The notes under the pieces are model-generated. The model was not told the DNA's origin and ran no database searches. It worked only from the letters and a program-made list of their open reading frames with translations. A stretch of DNA of 64,000 nt from NCBI RefSeq assembly GCF_020179475.1, contig NZ_JAILXZ010000001.1, positions 620,001 through 684,000 of the forward strand, read 5' to 3'. Shown here in pieces: positions 15,794 to 24,588 of the stretch; the stretch's first letter is position 1, and each line of letters starts with the position of its first letter. This stretch comes from Novosphingobium huizhouense. GTDB taxonomy: Bacteria; Pseudomonadota; Alphaproteobacteria; Sphingomonadales; Sphingomonadaceae. The translations under genes were made by a program, and so were the position numbers.

Positions 15794-16883
15794 GTTCTTC
15801 CCCTCGCGCACGGTGACGCTCTACATCGCGCGGATGTTCGCGACGCGGATCGTCGCGGTGCTGCTGATGCTGGTGCTGGTGCTGCAGATGCTCGACCTGC
15901 TGAGCGAAAGCGGCGACATCCTTGCCGCGCCGGGCAACGGTCAGGCCCAGCTGCTGACCTATGTCAGCCTGCGCATGCCGCAGCTGATCAGCCGCTTCCT
16001 GCCCTATTCGGTGCTGCTTTCCACGATCATCACGCTGATGACGCTCAACCAGAACAGCGAAGTGGTGGCGATGAAGGCGGCGGGGCTGTCGGCGCACCAG
16101 ATCCTCGCCCCGCTGTTCCTCGTCGCCGCGGGCGTCTCGCTCGTCACCTTCGGCTTCAACGAACGCGTGGTGACCCGCGCCAACGCCACGCTCAAGGCAT
16201 GGCAGGCGGTCAAGTACGGCCCGATCCCGCGCGACGGCGACGTCAAGTCCAACGTCTGGCTGCAGGACGGCGCGAACATCCTCTTCGCCAAGACGGTCGA
16301 GGGCCGGGGCGATGCGACGCGGATGGTCGAGGTGAGCTGGTACCGGCGCGATCCCACCGGCATGGTGACCGAGATCGTCCGCGCCCCGCGCGCGAGCTAT
16401 GCCCGGCCCGGCTGGCGCTTCGCCGATCCGGTGTCGTTCGACGTGCAGAGCGCGCGGCGCACCCGGCTGGCGCAGGACCGCGTGCTCGCCCGCCTCGTCG
16501 AGCCTTCGCAGATCATCCTGCGCAAGACCGACGCCGACGCGGAATCGGTGTTCGCGCTGACCGATTCGATCGCGGCGATCCGCGACGCGGGCTATCGCAC
16601 CAGCGAGCTCGAGGGGAAGTGGTGGCACAAGCTCTCGGGCCCGCTCTCGGCGCTGCTGATGCCGCTGCTCGGCGCCGTCGCGGCCTTCGGGCTGGCGCGG
16701 TCCGGCCAGCTGTTCGTGCGCGCGGTGATCGGGATGGCGCTGGGCTTTGCCTACTTCGTCGTCGACAATGCGGCCCTGGCGATGGGCAACTTCGGGGGCT
16801 ACCCGCCGATGCTCGCGGCCTGGGCGCCGTTCCTGCTGTTCCTGCTGATCGGCGAGACGGTGCTGGTCCGCACCGAGGAATGA
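15783..16883 (+). CDS. lptG: LPS export permease LptG
   Basis: 366 residues, partner of LptF in the LptB2FG complex. Same architecture: membrane segments at both ends and a periplasmic jellyroll between. The loop LNQNSEVVAMKAAGLSAHQI (about 84-103) is the conserved coupling region. GTG 15783 is chosen because it yields the standard start VQLEFFPSRTVTLYIAR; it lies within the end of lptF. The gene ends five bases from the convergent desaturase. Confidence 0.95.
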   Translation: MQLEFFPSRTVTLYIARMFATRIVAVLLMLVLVLQMLDLLSESGDILAAPGNGQAQLLTYVSLRMPQLISRFLPYSVLLSTIITLMTLNQNSEVVAMKAAGLSAHQILAPLFLVAAGVSLVTFGFNERVVTRANATLKAWQAVKYGPIPRDGDVKSNVWLQDGANILFAKTVEGRGDATRMVEVSWYRRDPTGMVTEIVRAPRASYARPGWRFADPVSFDVQSARRTRLAQDRVLARLVEPSQIILRKTDADAESVFALTDSIAAIRDAGYRTSELEGKWWHKLSGPLSALLMPLLGAVAAFGLARSGQLFVRAVIGMALGFAYFVVDNAALAMGNFGGYPPMLAAWAPFLLFLLIGETVLVRTEE

Positions 16884-16887
16884 CCGC

Positions 16888-17982
16888 TCAGCCGCGCCGC
16901 CCCATCGAGCTGCGCGCAAGCCGGGCGATCATCGGCAGAAGACCGGGATAGTTGGCTCCGTCGTAGGTCGTTCCGGCGCCGAATTCGGCGCGCAGCCGGC
17001 GGTGGCATTCGCCCAGCGCATGATAGGGCATCGACGGCAGCAGGTGGTGCAGCGCGTGATAGCGCAGGCCGACCGGCGCCCAGACCGCGGTGAGCACCGC
17101 CGGCGGCGGCACGTTCACCGAATCGAGGTACTGCCCGGTGACCGACATCACCTCGCCCTCGTTCTCCCACAAGTGCGCGACGAGCGTGCGGATCTGGTTG
17201 AGCAGCGCGGTCGCCGACAGCACCGCGACGGCGATCGCCAGCGGGCGCCAGCCATGCGTGGCCGACCAGCCGAGCACGAACCAGGCCCAGGCGCTCGCGC
17301 CCAGCTCCTGCCAGAACACCATCCGCGCGAAATCGCCCTCGGGCTTGCGGCGGCGGTACTGCGGATTGATCGACAGCGACGAGGCGCGCTCCCACACCAG
17401 CGTGCGCAGCGGCGGGACCAGCGCGCCGAGCGGGACGAGGATCGCCGAGCGGATCAGCAGGCCGATCGGCAGCAGCAGCGCGGTCAGCGCGAAGACCGGC
17501 AAGGTCCACGGCTTCATCAGCGCGAGCGGCAGGTATTCGGGATCCTCGACCGTGCCATAGCGCGTGCGCGCGTGGTGCAGCGTGTGGACGCCTTCGTACA
17601 TGAACGAGGGAATCAGCACCGGGATGCCGACCAGCAGGTTCCAGCCGAAGCGGAAGCCGGGCAGCGCGTCGCGGTGGATATGGGTCAGCTCGTGGATGAA
17701 CAGCAGCGCGCGGTAGAGCGCCACCGCCGACAGCGCGCCGAGCAGCACCGCGACCAGCGGCTGCGTGGCGACGATCGCGCCGTAGAGCGCGAGGTAGCCG
17801 ATCGCGGCCGAGGCGAGCATGTCGGGCCAGTAGATCTCGGGCCGCGCGCGGGCGATGTCGCGCGTGAGGTCGACCGCTGCGCGCAGCATGGCCTTGTCCT
17901 CGGGCATGCCGGCAAGGTTGCGCTTCGACGCCGTGGGCGCCGGCGCGGTTGCAACGAGGTCGAGGGAATCGGTGGCAATCAT
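16888..17982 (-). CDS. Membrane fatty acid desaturase
   Basis: 364 residues. Di-iron desaturase/hydroxylase-type integral membrane protein. All three histidine boxes are present: HELTH (97-101), HTLHH (133-137) and HALHH near residue 310, separated by hydrophobic segments. Probably inserts a double bond into membrane lipid acyl chains; the exact position and substrate cannot be told. ATG 17982 is chosen; the frame continues upstream but overlaps the promoter region of the divergent gene at 18129. Confidence 0.88.
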   Translation of the reverse strand: MIATDSLDLVATAPAPTASKRNLAGMPEDKAMLRAAVDLTRDIARARPEIYWPDMLASAAIGYLALYGAIVATQPLVAVLLGALSAVALYRALLFIHELTHIHRDALPGFRFGWNLLVGIPVLIPSFMYEGVHTLHHARTRYGTVEDPEYLPLALMKPWTLPVFALTALLLPIGLLIRSAILVPLGALVPPLRTLVWERASSLSINPQYRRRKPEGDFARMVFWQELGASAWAWFVLGWSATHGWRPLAIAVAVLSATALLNQIRTLVAHLWENEGEVMSVTGQYLDSVNVPPPAVLTAVWAPVGLRYHALHHLLPSMPYHALGECHRRLRAEFGAGTTYDGANYPGLLPMIARLARSSMGRRG

Positions 17983-18128
17983 CGTTCTGCTTCCAGTCTG
18001 ACCCGGTGCGCGAAGCGTCCGGCCCATGCGGCACGCCGGACGAAAGTGGGGGTGCGGCTTGACAAGGCAGCGCACCCGGTCGCACTTCGCCGTCGACCCG
18101 CCCCCTAAAATCAAACAAAGGCAAGATC

Positions 18129-19292
18129 GTGGCACAGGCCGAAGTAGTGATCACCCCCGTGGCCGGCAAGGCCGACCGGCAGGCCTTCGTGGACCTCGCC
18201 TACCGGCTGGGCGCCGGCGATCCCGCCTGGGTGCCGCCGCTGCGGATGGAGGCGCTCGAACTGGTCACGCCGGGCAAGAACCCGTTCTTCGACCACGCCG
18301 ACGTCGAGCTGTTCCTGGCGCGCCGCGGCGGGACGGTCGTCGGCCGCATTTCGGCGCACATCGACCATCTCGCCACCGCGATGGACCCGGCGCAGGGAAT
18401 GGGCCCGGGCACCGGCAACTGGGGCCTGCTCGAAGCCGAGGACGAAGCCGTCGCACAGGCGCTGATCGCGCGCGCCGAAGCCTGGCTGCGCGACAAGGGC
18501 ATGACCCGCGTGCTGGCGCCGCTGTCGATGTCGATCTGGGAGGAGCCGGGCCAGCTGACCAAGGGCTTCGACCAGTCGCCGACGGTGATGATGGGCCACC
18601 AGCCCAAGCGCTACGACGACTACATCAAGGCCGCAGGCTATGCGCCGGCCAAGACGCTCAAGACCTACGAGCTCGACATCACGCGCGAGTTCCCGCCGCT
18701 GATCCAGCGGATCATCGCCTCGGGCGAGAAGAACGCCAAGATCCGCATCCGCAACGTCGACCGCAGCAGGTTCGACGAGGAAGCGGCGCTGATCCTCGAC
18801 ATCCTCAACGATGCCTGGTCGGACAACTGGGGCTTCGTGCCCTTCACCGACCGCGAGATCGCCTACGCCGGCAAGAAGTTCAAGCCGATCGTGCGCGAGG
18901 ACCTGATCATGGTCGCCGAGTACGAGGGCGAGCCGGTGGCGTTCATGATGACGCTGCCCGATCTCAACGAGGCGCTCAAGCCGATGGGCGGCAAGCTGTT
19001 ACCGTTCAACTGGGCCAAGCTGCTGCTGTGGCTGCGCAATCCCCGCCCCCGCACGATGCGCGTGCCGCTGATGGGCGTGCGCAAGAAGCTCCAGGCCTCG
19101 CGGCTCGCCAGCCAGCTCGCCTTCATGATGATCGAATACATTCGCCGCAATTCGGTGACGCGCTACGGCTCGACCCGCGGCGAGATCGGCTGGATCCTCG
19201 AGGACAACCAGGGGATGGTGGCGATCGCCGACGCGATCGACAGCCACGTCAACAAGGAATACGAAATCTACGGAAAGTCGCTGGCGGACTGA
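18129..19292 (+). CDS. GNAT-like N-acyltransferase family protein
   Basis: 387 residues from GTG 18129. A large two-part protein resembling the YghO-like/GNAT-fold family often misnamed dATP pyrophosphohydrolase in alphaproteobacteria. Conserved landmarks include PAWVPPLRMEALELVTPGKNPFF, LAPLSMSIWEEPGQL and the C-terminal ILEDNQGMVAIADAI stretch, where an acyl-CoA site would lie. Soluble. Substrate unknown. Divergent from the desaturase; a role in lipid modification would fit that pairing but is speculative. Confidence 0.75.
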   Translation: MAQAEVVITPVAGKADRQAFVDLAYRLGAGDPAWVPPLRMEALELVTPGKNPFFDHADVELFLARRGGTVVGRISAHIDHLATAMDPAQGMGPGTGNWGLLEAEDEAVAQALIARAEAWLRDKGMTRVLAPLSMSIWEEPGQLTKGFDQSPTVMMGHQPKRYDDYIKAAGYAPAKTLKTYELDITREFPPLIQRIIASGEKNAKIRIRNVDRSRFDEEAALILDILNDAWSDNWGFVPFTDREIAYAGKKFKPIVREDLIMVAEYEGEPVAFMMTLPDLNEALKPMGGKLLPFNWAKLLLWLRNPRPRTMRVPLMGVRKKLQASRLASQLAFMMIEYIRRNSVTRYGSTRGEIGWILEDNQGMVAIADAIDSHVNKEYEIYGKSLAD

Positions 19293-19381
19293 ACGGCCGC
19301 CCGGGAACGCGCCCGGCCCGCCCGCCGTTCGCTGTCGAGGCGAGCAGCGGTATCGCCGCACAGGGCAAGGGATCAAGGACG

Positions 19382-19816
19382 ATGGCGAGCAGGCGGGCAG
19401 CGGGCGACGGTCGGATTTCGCTCGGCCGCGCGCTTATCGTCGAGGACGACGCGCTGGTCGCGCTCGACCTTGCCGAAGCGCTGCGCGATGCGGGCGCCGA
19501 CCAGGTCGTGGTCTGCGGCTCGATCACCGCGGCACTGGCCGAGCTTGAAAAGATCTGCCCCGACGTGCTCGTGCTCGACGTCCGGCTGGCCGATCGCGAC
19601 GACGGCTGGTCGCTCGCCGAGCTGGCGATCCAGCTCAACCCCGCGCCGCCGCTGATCGTGTTCTCGACCGGCACGCCCGACAGCATCCCCGCCGATACCG
19701 CGGCGCTCGGCCACGTGCTCGCCAAGCCCTTTCCGCCGGCCGCGCTGGTCCGGCTGGTCAGCGAGAACCGCGCGCCATCCGGCCTGCTTGCGCGCCTGCG
19801 CGGTAATCCCCGCTAA
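19382..19816 (+). CDS. Stand-alone response regulator receiver
   Basis: 144 residues with a single CheY-like receiver and no output domain. Acidic pair Glu21-Asp22-Asp23, phospho-acceptor Asp66 in VLVLDVRL and Lys115 in LAKPF are all present. ATG 19382, 89 bp after the preceding gene. Single-domain receivers often act as phosphate sinks or feed HWE/HisKA_2 kinases, and one such kinase lies 3 kb downstream beside phyR. The stop codon falls in the first unit of a 15-bp tandem repeat. Confidence 0.9.
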   Translation: MASRRAAGDGRISLGRALIVEDDALVALDLAEALRDAGADQVVVCGSITAALAELEKICPDVLVLDVRLADRDDGWSLAELAIQLNPAPPLIVFSTGTPDSIPADTAALGHVLAKPFPPAALVRLVSENRAPSGLLARLRGNPR

Positions 19817-19867
19817 GCCAGGCCCCGCTAAGCCAGGCCCCGCTAAGCCAGGCCCCGCCAAGCCAAG
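19808..19867. repeat. 15-bp tandem repeat, four units
   Basis: Unit CCCCGCTAAGCCAGG at 19808-19822, 19823-19837, 19838-19852 and a diverged fourth unit 19853-19867. The first unit contains the receiver gene's TAA stop; because 15 is a multiple of three, every exact unit has TAA in the same frame, so copy-number change would not alter the protein. Confidence 0.85.
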
Positions 19868-19922
19868 CCGCGCCGAGTGGGCGCGCGGGCGGCGTTAAGC
19901 GCCGGCGAAGCATCTGCGGTAC

Positions 19923-19964
19923 AAAAAAAGGCCTCCGCTGGCTGATGCCGGCGGAGGCCTTTCG
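19923..19964. terminator. Bidirectional terminator
   Basis: AAAGGCCTCCGC pairs with GCGGAGGCCTTT around an 11-13 nt loop, with an A-run on the left and Ts on the right. Placed between the receiver gene and the convergent Crp/Fnr gene. Confidence 0.75.
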
Positions 19965-20082
19965 GGATCGTATCACCAGCCGCTTGGACGGGAGGGGGGG
20001 TCTCGGCGGTGACATGCCCTTAACGGGGGTCGAAAAGTTTGGTTCCGCGTGTCGTTCGATTTTGGAGATTTTTTGCAGCCGG

Positions 20083-20904
20083 TCAGATGTAGGGCCGCGG
20101 AATGTAGGGATCGCCGTCCATCTGCGCGAACGAACGGGCCGCCTCGATGTCGGGCACCGCGATCGTCGAGAGGGTCCAGTCGACCAGCCCCTTGCGCCGC
20201 AGGGACTGGAGCGACCGGTTGGTGTGGACCAGCGAAAGGCCGAGCATGTCGGCGATCTGGCTCTGCGTGACGGTCAGGCGAAGCACGCCCTCGCGGACCA
20301 CGCCGGTCGCCACGCCGCGCTGGACGAGGAACACCGCGAGATAGGCCAGCCGCTCCTGCGCGTTGCGCTGGCCCAGCGAGACCAGGTGATCCTCGAGCGC
20401 GGCCTCCTCGCGCGCGGCCATCCAGGTGAGGTCGAACGACAGCTTGGGGTGGCTCACCGCGAGATCGAAGAAGCGGTCGCGCGGGAACGCGCAGAGCCGC
20501 GCCTCGGTCATCGCCTCGACGCTGTGGGTCAGCTCGGCGTCGAATGCCGCCTGCAGGCCGACGAGATCGCCCGGGAACAGGAAGTTGACGATCTGGCGGC
20601 GCCCGTCCTCGAGCAGGCGATAGCGGATCAGCACGCCCTCGAGCAGGGTATAGAGCCGCGTCGCGCGCCCGCCCTGGCGCAGTACCTGCTCGCCGCGAGC
20701 GAAGCGAACCTCGCTCGACTTGAAGCTCTCGATCCACGCCCGCTGGCCCTCGTCGGGCGGCGCCAGCCCGCGCCGGCCGACGAGCGGGCATTGCCGGCAG
20801 GGAACACGGTCGCCCGATCCCGGCTGCTGCGGCGCTGCCCCATCGGGAAGCACGGCCGCCTGCGCGAAGGGCCGGGTGGTCTTGGCATTGTCGGAATCGG
20901 CCAT
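20083..20904 (-). CDS. Crp/Fnr family transcriptional regulator
   Basis: 273 residues. Cyclic-nucleotide-binding fold (about 60-170, with LLEGVLIRYRLLEDGRRQIVNFLFPGDLVG) and a C-terminal winged helix-turn-helix (TQSQIADMLGLSLVHTNRSLQSLRRKGL). The N-terminus has only CRQCPL, so the complete four-cysteine iron-sulfur set of Fnr is not evident; it is closer to regulators found beside PhyR-type stress genes in sphingomonads. Start ATG 20904. Divergent from the receiver gene at 21049 with a palindrome between them. Confidence 0.9.
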   Translation of the reverse strand: MADSDNAKTTRPFAQAAVLPDGAAPQQPGSGDRVPCRQCPLVGRRGLAPPDEGQRAWIESFKSSEVRFARGEQVLRQGGRATRLYTLLEGVLIRYRLLEDGRRQIVNFLFPGDLVGLQAAFDAELTHSVEAMTEARLCAFPRDRFFDLAVSHPKLSFDLTWMAAREEAALEDHLVSLGQRNAQERLAYLAVFLVQRGVATGVVREGVLRLTVTQSQIADMLGLSLVHTNRSLQSLRRKGLVDWTLSTIAVPDIEAARSFAQMDGDPYIPRPYI

Positions 20905-20980
20905 CGTCTCATCCTGTGGACCGGGCGCAAGGTGCCTGCTGGAACGGGGCGGGCTTGTCGCCGCCGGGCGCCGCGCGCCA

Positions 20981-20992
20981 TGTCAAATGACA
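20981..20992. promoter_or_regulatory. TGTCAAATGACA dyad
   Basis: TGTCA/TGACA inverted repeat in the 144-bp gap between the divergent Crp/Fnr gene and a receiver gene. Shape and size suit an operator for the regulator, but the half-site differs from classical CRP (TGTGA) and FNR (TTGAT) boxes. Confidence 0.3.
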
Positions 20993-21048
20993 CGGACCGT
21001 TCGCCGGTTCCCCGGTACGCCCCCGTCGCGTTACGCAGGGAGATATCG

Positions 21049-21480
21049 ATGCCGAGGTCGCAAGCGGGCGAGCACAAGGGCCCGCCCCGGGGCCTCCAGC
21101 AGGTCCTCGTCGTCGAGGAGAGCCTGCTCGTCGCGATGGAGATCGAGGAGGAGCTGACCGCGCGCGGCTTTGCCGTGCAGCTGGCCGGCAGCCTCGGGGC
21201 CGCCGACGAGCGGATCCGCAACGGACTGTTCGCCGCTGCCCTGCTCGATTGCCATCTTCCTGACGGCCATGCGCTGGACATCGCGCTGCGCCTGTCGGAA
21301 CGAGGGTGCCCGGTGGCGATCGTCAGCGGCGCCGCGGTCGATGCCCTGCCCGCCGGCTTCGAGCTGTTCCCGCGCTTCCAGAAGCCCGTCCCGGCGCGCA
21401 GTCTGGCGCAGTGGGTGATCGACGTGGTGCAGCCGGGCCCCGCCCCGGCTCCTTCCGCCGCCCCGTTCCCCCAGCCGTGA
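21049..21480 (+). CDS. Stand-alone response regulator receiver
   Basis: 143 residues, single receiver domain. Acidic residues Glu23-Glu24 replace the usual Glu-Asp pair, phospho-acceptor Asp67 is in ALLDCHLPDG and Lys112 in FQKP. The C-terminus is a short Pro/Ala tail. ATG 21049 with AGGGAG six to ten bases upstream. Together with the receiver at 19382 and PhyR it makes three receivers within 3 kb, probably parts of one stress-signalling network. An EcfG promoter for phyR follows in the gap. Confidence 0.88.
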   Translation: MPRSQAGEHKGPPRGLQQVLVVEESLLVAMEIEEELTARGFAVQLAGSLGAADERIRNGLFAAALLDCHLPDGHALDIALRLSERGCPVAIVSGAAVDALPAGFELFPRFQKPVPARSLAQWVIDVVQPGPAPAPSAAPFPQP

Positions 21481-21527
21481 CGCCCGCGCCTTTCGGAGCC
21501 CTGTTCCTGGCCCGTGACGCTGGTTCG

Positions 21528-21553
21528 GGAACCTTTTTGCGGATAAGGGCGTT
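21528..21553 (+). promoter_or_regulatory. EcfG-type promoter of phyR
   Basis: GGAAC at 21528-21532, a 17-bp spacer and CGTT at 21550-21553, the known general stress response consensus of alphaproteobacteria. It lies 34 bp before the phyR start, implying positive feedback by EcfG. Confidence 0.8.
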
Positions 21554-21587
21554 GCGGCCAGCATCGAGTATCCGGGAAGGGGTATCA

Positions 21588-22388
21588 ATGTCACTGGGTG
21601 CCAAAGTCGCCGCCAATCTGCCGTATCTTCGTCGTTACGCCCGCGCCCTGACCGGCAGCCAGGCGACCGGCGATGCCTTCGTTCGCGCCACGCTCGAGGC
21701 GGCGCTCGCCGACGATGCGCTGCGCTCGCAGATCGGCGAAGGCCGCGTGGCGCTGTACCGCGCCTTCAACGCGGTGTGGTCGAGCGCGTTCGTCGACACC
21801 AATGACTATTCGGGCTCCGATGGCGCCGGGCTGCACGAAGCGGCGGCGCAGGAGCGCCTCTCGCACATCACGCCGCTCAATCGCCAGGCGCTGCTGCTGA
21901 CCACGCTCGAGGACTTCTCGATCGATGAAGCCGCGACGATCATGGGCCGCAGCGAGGACGAGGTCGAAGACCTGGTCCAGGAAGCGATCGAGGAGATCGA
22001 CCGCGAAAGCGCGACCTCGGTGCTGATCATCGAGGACGAGCCGCTGATCTCGATGCAGCTCGAGGACCTGGTGCGCTCGCTCGGCCACGACGTCTGCGGC
22101 ATGGCCGCGACGCGGACCCAGGCGCGCGACATCGTGGCCCAGGAAACGCCGGGCCTGGTGCTGGCCGACATCCAGCTCGCCGACGGCAGTTCGGGGCTCG
22201 ACGCGGTCGACGACATCCTGAAGATCGGCGACGTGCCGGTGATCTTCATCACCGCCTATCCCGAGCGCCTGCTGACCGGCGATCGCCCGGAGCCGACCTA
22301 CCTGATCACCAAGCCGTTCCAGGAATCGACCGTTCGCGCGGCGATCAGCCAGGCGCTGTTCTTCGGTTCGAGCCGCCCGCTCGCCTGA
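21588..22388 (+). CDS. phyR: General stress response anti-anti-sigma regulator PhyR
   Basis: 266 residues. N-terminal sigma-factor-like domain (about 1-135, no DNA-contacting function expected) and C-terminal receiver (about 144-262) with Glu149-Asp150, phospho-acceptor Asp194 in VLADIQLADG and Lys242 in ITKPF; the receiver also has the ITAYP motif typical of the FATGUY group. When phosphorylated PhyR binds NepR and frees EcfG. ATG 21588 after a short leader from an EcfG promoter. The kinase, nepR and ecfG lie directly downstream of it, on both strands. Confidence 0.97.
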   Translation: MSLGAKVAANLPYLRRYARALTGSQATGDAFVRATLEAALADDALRSQIGEGRVALYRAFNAVWSSAFVDTNDYSGSDGAGLHEAAAQERLSHITPLNRQALLLTTLEDFSIDEAATIMGRSEDEVEDLVQEAIEEIDRESATSVLIIEDEPLISMQLEDLVRSLGHDVCGMAATRTQARDIVAQETPGLVLADIQLADGSSGLDAVDDILKIGDVPVIFITAYPERLLTGDRPEPTYLITKPFQESTVRAAISQALFFGSSRPLA

Positions 22389-22410
22389 GCTGCACCGCCA
22401 TGCAAACCGA

Positions 22411-22445
22411 AAAGGCCGCAGCCCGCTCGCCGGGTTGCGGCCTTT
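22411..22445. terminator. Bidirectional terminator between phyR and kinase
   Basis: AAAGGCCGCA (22411-22420) pairs with TGCGGCCTTT (22436-22445) over a 15-nt loop; A and T runs flank both sides, suiting the two convergent genes. Confidence 0.75.
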
Positions 22446-22474
22446 CTCGTTGACGGGGCCGTTTCCCTCCCGGC

Positions 22475-24145
22475 TCAGGGGCGGCGGCCCTCGCGGATCG
22501 CGAAGTCGCCGCGGCGGCGCACCGGGATCACCAGCGAGCAGCGCACGCCTTCGCGCTCGAACAGCAGCTCGACCGGGTTGCGCAGTTCGTGGGCGACGAT
22601 CTTCTCGATCAGGTCGGTGCCGAAGCCGCGCTTGCGCCGCGCCGCGGTATCGAGCGGCGGGCCGCCGCGCTCGCGCCAGTCGATCCGCGCGCGATCCTCG
22701 CCGAGCAGCTCCCAGCGCACGTCGACCCGTCCCTCGGGGGTGCTGAGCGCCCCGTACTTGGCCGCATTGGTGGCGAGTTCGTGGATGGCGAGGCCGAGCG
22801 AGAGCGCATCGTTGGGGGCGAGTTCGACGTCGGGCCCCGCCATCGCGACATGCGCCTCGACGCCCTGCGCATAGGGCGCAAGCTCGGCCTCGAGCACCAT
22901 GCGCACCGGCGTGGTCCCCCACTCCGACTGAGTGAGCAGGTCGTGCGTCGCCGACAGCGCGCGGATGCGCCCTTCGAGGTTCGTCGCGAAATCGTCGAGA
23001 TTGCTGGCCCGCCGGCGGGTCAGCGCGATGATCGAGAGCACGTTGGCGAGCGTGTTCTTGACGCGGTGGTTCAGCTCGCGGGTCAGCGAATTGCGGATCG
23101 AGGACTGCTGCTCGAACCAGGCGAGCGCGATCCGGTCCTCGACCGCCTGCTGCGTCAGCAACCGGGCCAGGACGAGCAGCAGCGTTGCCACGAGCAGGCC
23201 GAACAGCAGCGTCATCACCGACATCATGCTGAGCAGGTTGGACGCCGGCGCCTCGACGTCGATCACCCAGCGCCGGCCGGCGAGATCGAGCGTGCGCTGC
23301 ACGGTCCGCCCCGAACGCTCGGCCAGCTTGAGCTCGGCGATGAGGTTGGCGGGCGCGACCGCCTGGTCGTAGATGCGGATGCCGACCGGCCCGATGCGGT
23401 CGGTGTTGATGGCGGACTGGAGGAACTCCTGCCCGTTGAACGGGCTGTAGACGAACCCGCGCAGGGTGCGCTGCGATCCCTGCCCCATGCTGTAGACCGG
23501 CATGTAGATGAGAAAGCCCGGCTCGCCCGAGCGCAGGCCCTCCTGGCGCAGCACGACCCGGCCCGATGCGGTCGGGCGGTTGTCGCGCGCGGCCTGGTCC
23601 ATCGCCCGGCGGCGGATGGGCTCGGAATACATGTCGAACCCGAGCGCGCGCAGGTTCCGCGAGGTGTCGGGTTCGAGATACATGATCGGGACGAGCACGC
23701 GCTGCGCCGGATCGGGGCGGGGGTGGATCGCGAACCGCGGGCTCCCCCGCCGGCGCATCACCTCCTCGACCACCGGCACGTCGCCGGGCGCGACCTTCAT
23801 CGCCCAGCCGATCCCGTCCGACCCGACATAGTTGCCATCGAGCTGGAGCTGCTGAATGAAGGTGCGGAACAGGGGCGCCTCGACCATCTGCTGAGTCGCG
23901 AACAGCGCCGCGCCCGAGCGCAGGTAGGCGACATTGGCGTTCGCGCGCCGTTCGATGCCCGACCCCACCGCCTGCGCGGTCTGGGTCAGCTGGGCGATCT
24001 CGCGCTGGGTCTCGGCATGCTCGATCGCGAACACGCTGAGCACGGTGACCGCCATGGTCAGGCCGAAGATCCCGATCGGCAGGGCCCGGGGAAACCGTTC
24101 GTACCAACGCGGCGTCCAGTTTTTCTGGGAGAGCAATTTCTCCAC
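22475..24145 (-). CDS. CHASE-domain HWE/HisKA_2 sensor histidine kinase
   Basis: 556 residues from GTG 24145. One membrane segment (about 21-40), a periplasmic CHASE-type sensor (about 70-270), a second membrane segment (about 303-328), then an HisKA_2/HWE dimerisation box with phospho-accepting His360 in ELNHRVKNTLANV and an ATPase domain (NDALSLGLAIHELATNAAKYGAL, then RGFGTDLIE). Its location between phyR and nepR-ecfG makes it the probable kinase or phosphatase for PhyR, like PhyP/PhyK in relatives. The frame is open up to GTG 24190; 24145 is preferred since GGAGGG precedes it. Confidence 0.88.
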   Translation of the reverse strand: MEKLLSQKNWTPRWYERFPRALPIGIFGLTMAVTVLSVFAIEHAETQREIAQLTQTAQAVGSGIERRANANVAYLRSGAALFATQQMVEAPLFRTFIQQLQLDGNYVGSDGIGWAMKVAPGDVPVVEEVMRRRGSPRFAIHPRPDPAQRVLVPIMYLEPDTSRNLRALGFDMYSEPIRRRAMDQAARDNRPTASGRVVLRQEGLRSGEPGFLIYMPVYSMGQGSQRTLRGFVYSPFNGQEFLQSAINTDRIGPVGIRIYDQAVAPANLIAELKLAERSGRTVQRTLDLAGRRWVIDVEAPASNLLSMMSVMTLLFGLLVATLLLVLARLLTQQAVEDRIALAWFEQQSSIRNSLTRELNHRVKNTLANVLSIIALTRRRASNLDDFATNLEGRIRALSATHDLLTQSEWGTTPVRMVLEAELAPYAQGVEAHVAMAGPDVELAPNDALSLGLAIHELATNAAKYGALSTPEGRVDVRWELLGEDRARIDWRERGGPPLDTAARRKRGFGTDLIEKIVAHELRNPVELLFEREGVRCSLVIPVRRRGDFAIREGRRP

Positions 24146-24261
24146 GGCGCCGTCTGACCCTCCTGCCGCGACAGGCAAGGCCCGGCGCACCCGATGTATC
24201 GCGTATCGCTATGACACGGCGACAAATTCCACGCCAGATGCTGGCGCGGAAGCATTTTCGG

Positions 24262-24286
24262 GGAACAACCGGAGGGATTTTTCGTT
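24262..24286 (+). promoter_or_regulatory. EcfG-type promoter of nepR-ecfG
   Basis: GGAAC at 24262-24266, a 16-bp spacer and CGTT at 24283-24286. It sits 111 bp upstream of the nepR start and indicates autoregulation of the stress sigma factor operon. Confidence 0.8.
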
Positions 24287-24396
24287 CCTCGCTCCATACC
24301 GCACTGAACGGATGGCTTGGACAGTCGATGTCGGTTTATCGTGTGAACGCCGCGCCGAGCGCGGCGATTTGTTTTTGTAACGACCTGGGGGACGCT

Positions 24397-24588
24397 TTGA
24401 CGGATCAGAAGCCGAAAGAGACGAAGCCGATGAAGACGACTGGGGGCCAGCGGCGCAGCGGCGCCAAGGCAAATGCGCCGGAATGGGCGACGGGCCTCAG
24501 ACGACTTTACGATTCCGTCGTGGAGGAGCCCCTGCCCGACAGCTTCGCGCGCCTGCTCGACCAGCTGGATGACGATGCCAATGGCTGA
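24397..24588 (+). CDS. nepR: Anti-sigma factor NepR
   Basis: 63 residues from TTG 24397, or 52 from ATG 24430. Small helical anti-sigma factor that holds EcfG inactive until PhyR~P titrates it. The conserved helical core is WATGLRRLYDSVVEEPLPDSFARLLDQLD. GGGGGA precedes the TTG. The stop overlaps the ecfG start, so the antagonists are made in coupled amounts. The call relies on motif and on its place between phyR and ecfG. Confidence 0.9.
   Translation: MTDQKPKETKPMKTTGGQRRSGAKANAPEWATGLRRLYDSVVEEPLPDSFARLLDQLDDDANG

Noticed and set aside
19808..19867. Tandem repeats as a CRISPR array
   Set aside because: Units are contiguous with no spacers and only 15 bp long; no cas genes nearby.
24146..24190. 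GTG 24190 as the kinase start
   Set aside because: It would add 15 residues without a ribosome site; GTG 24145 has GGAGGG upstream and begins closer to the membrane segment. The alternative cannot be fully excluded.
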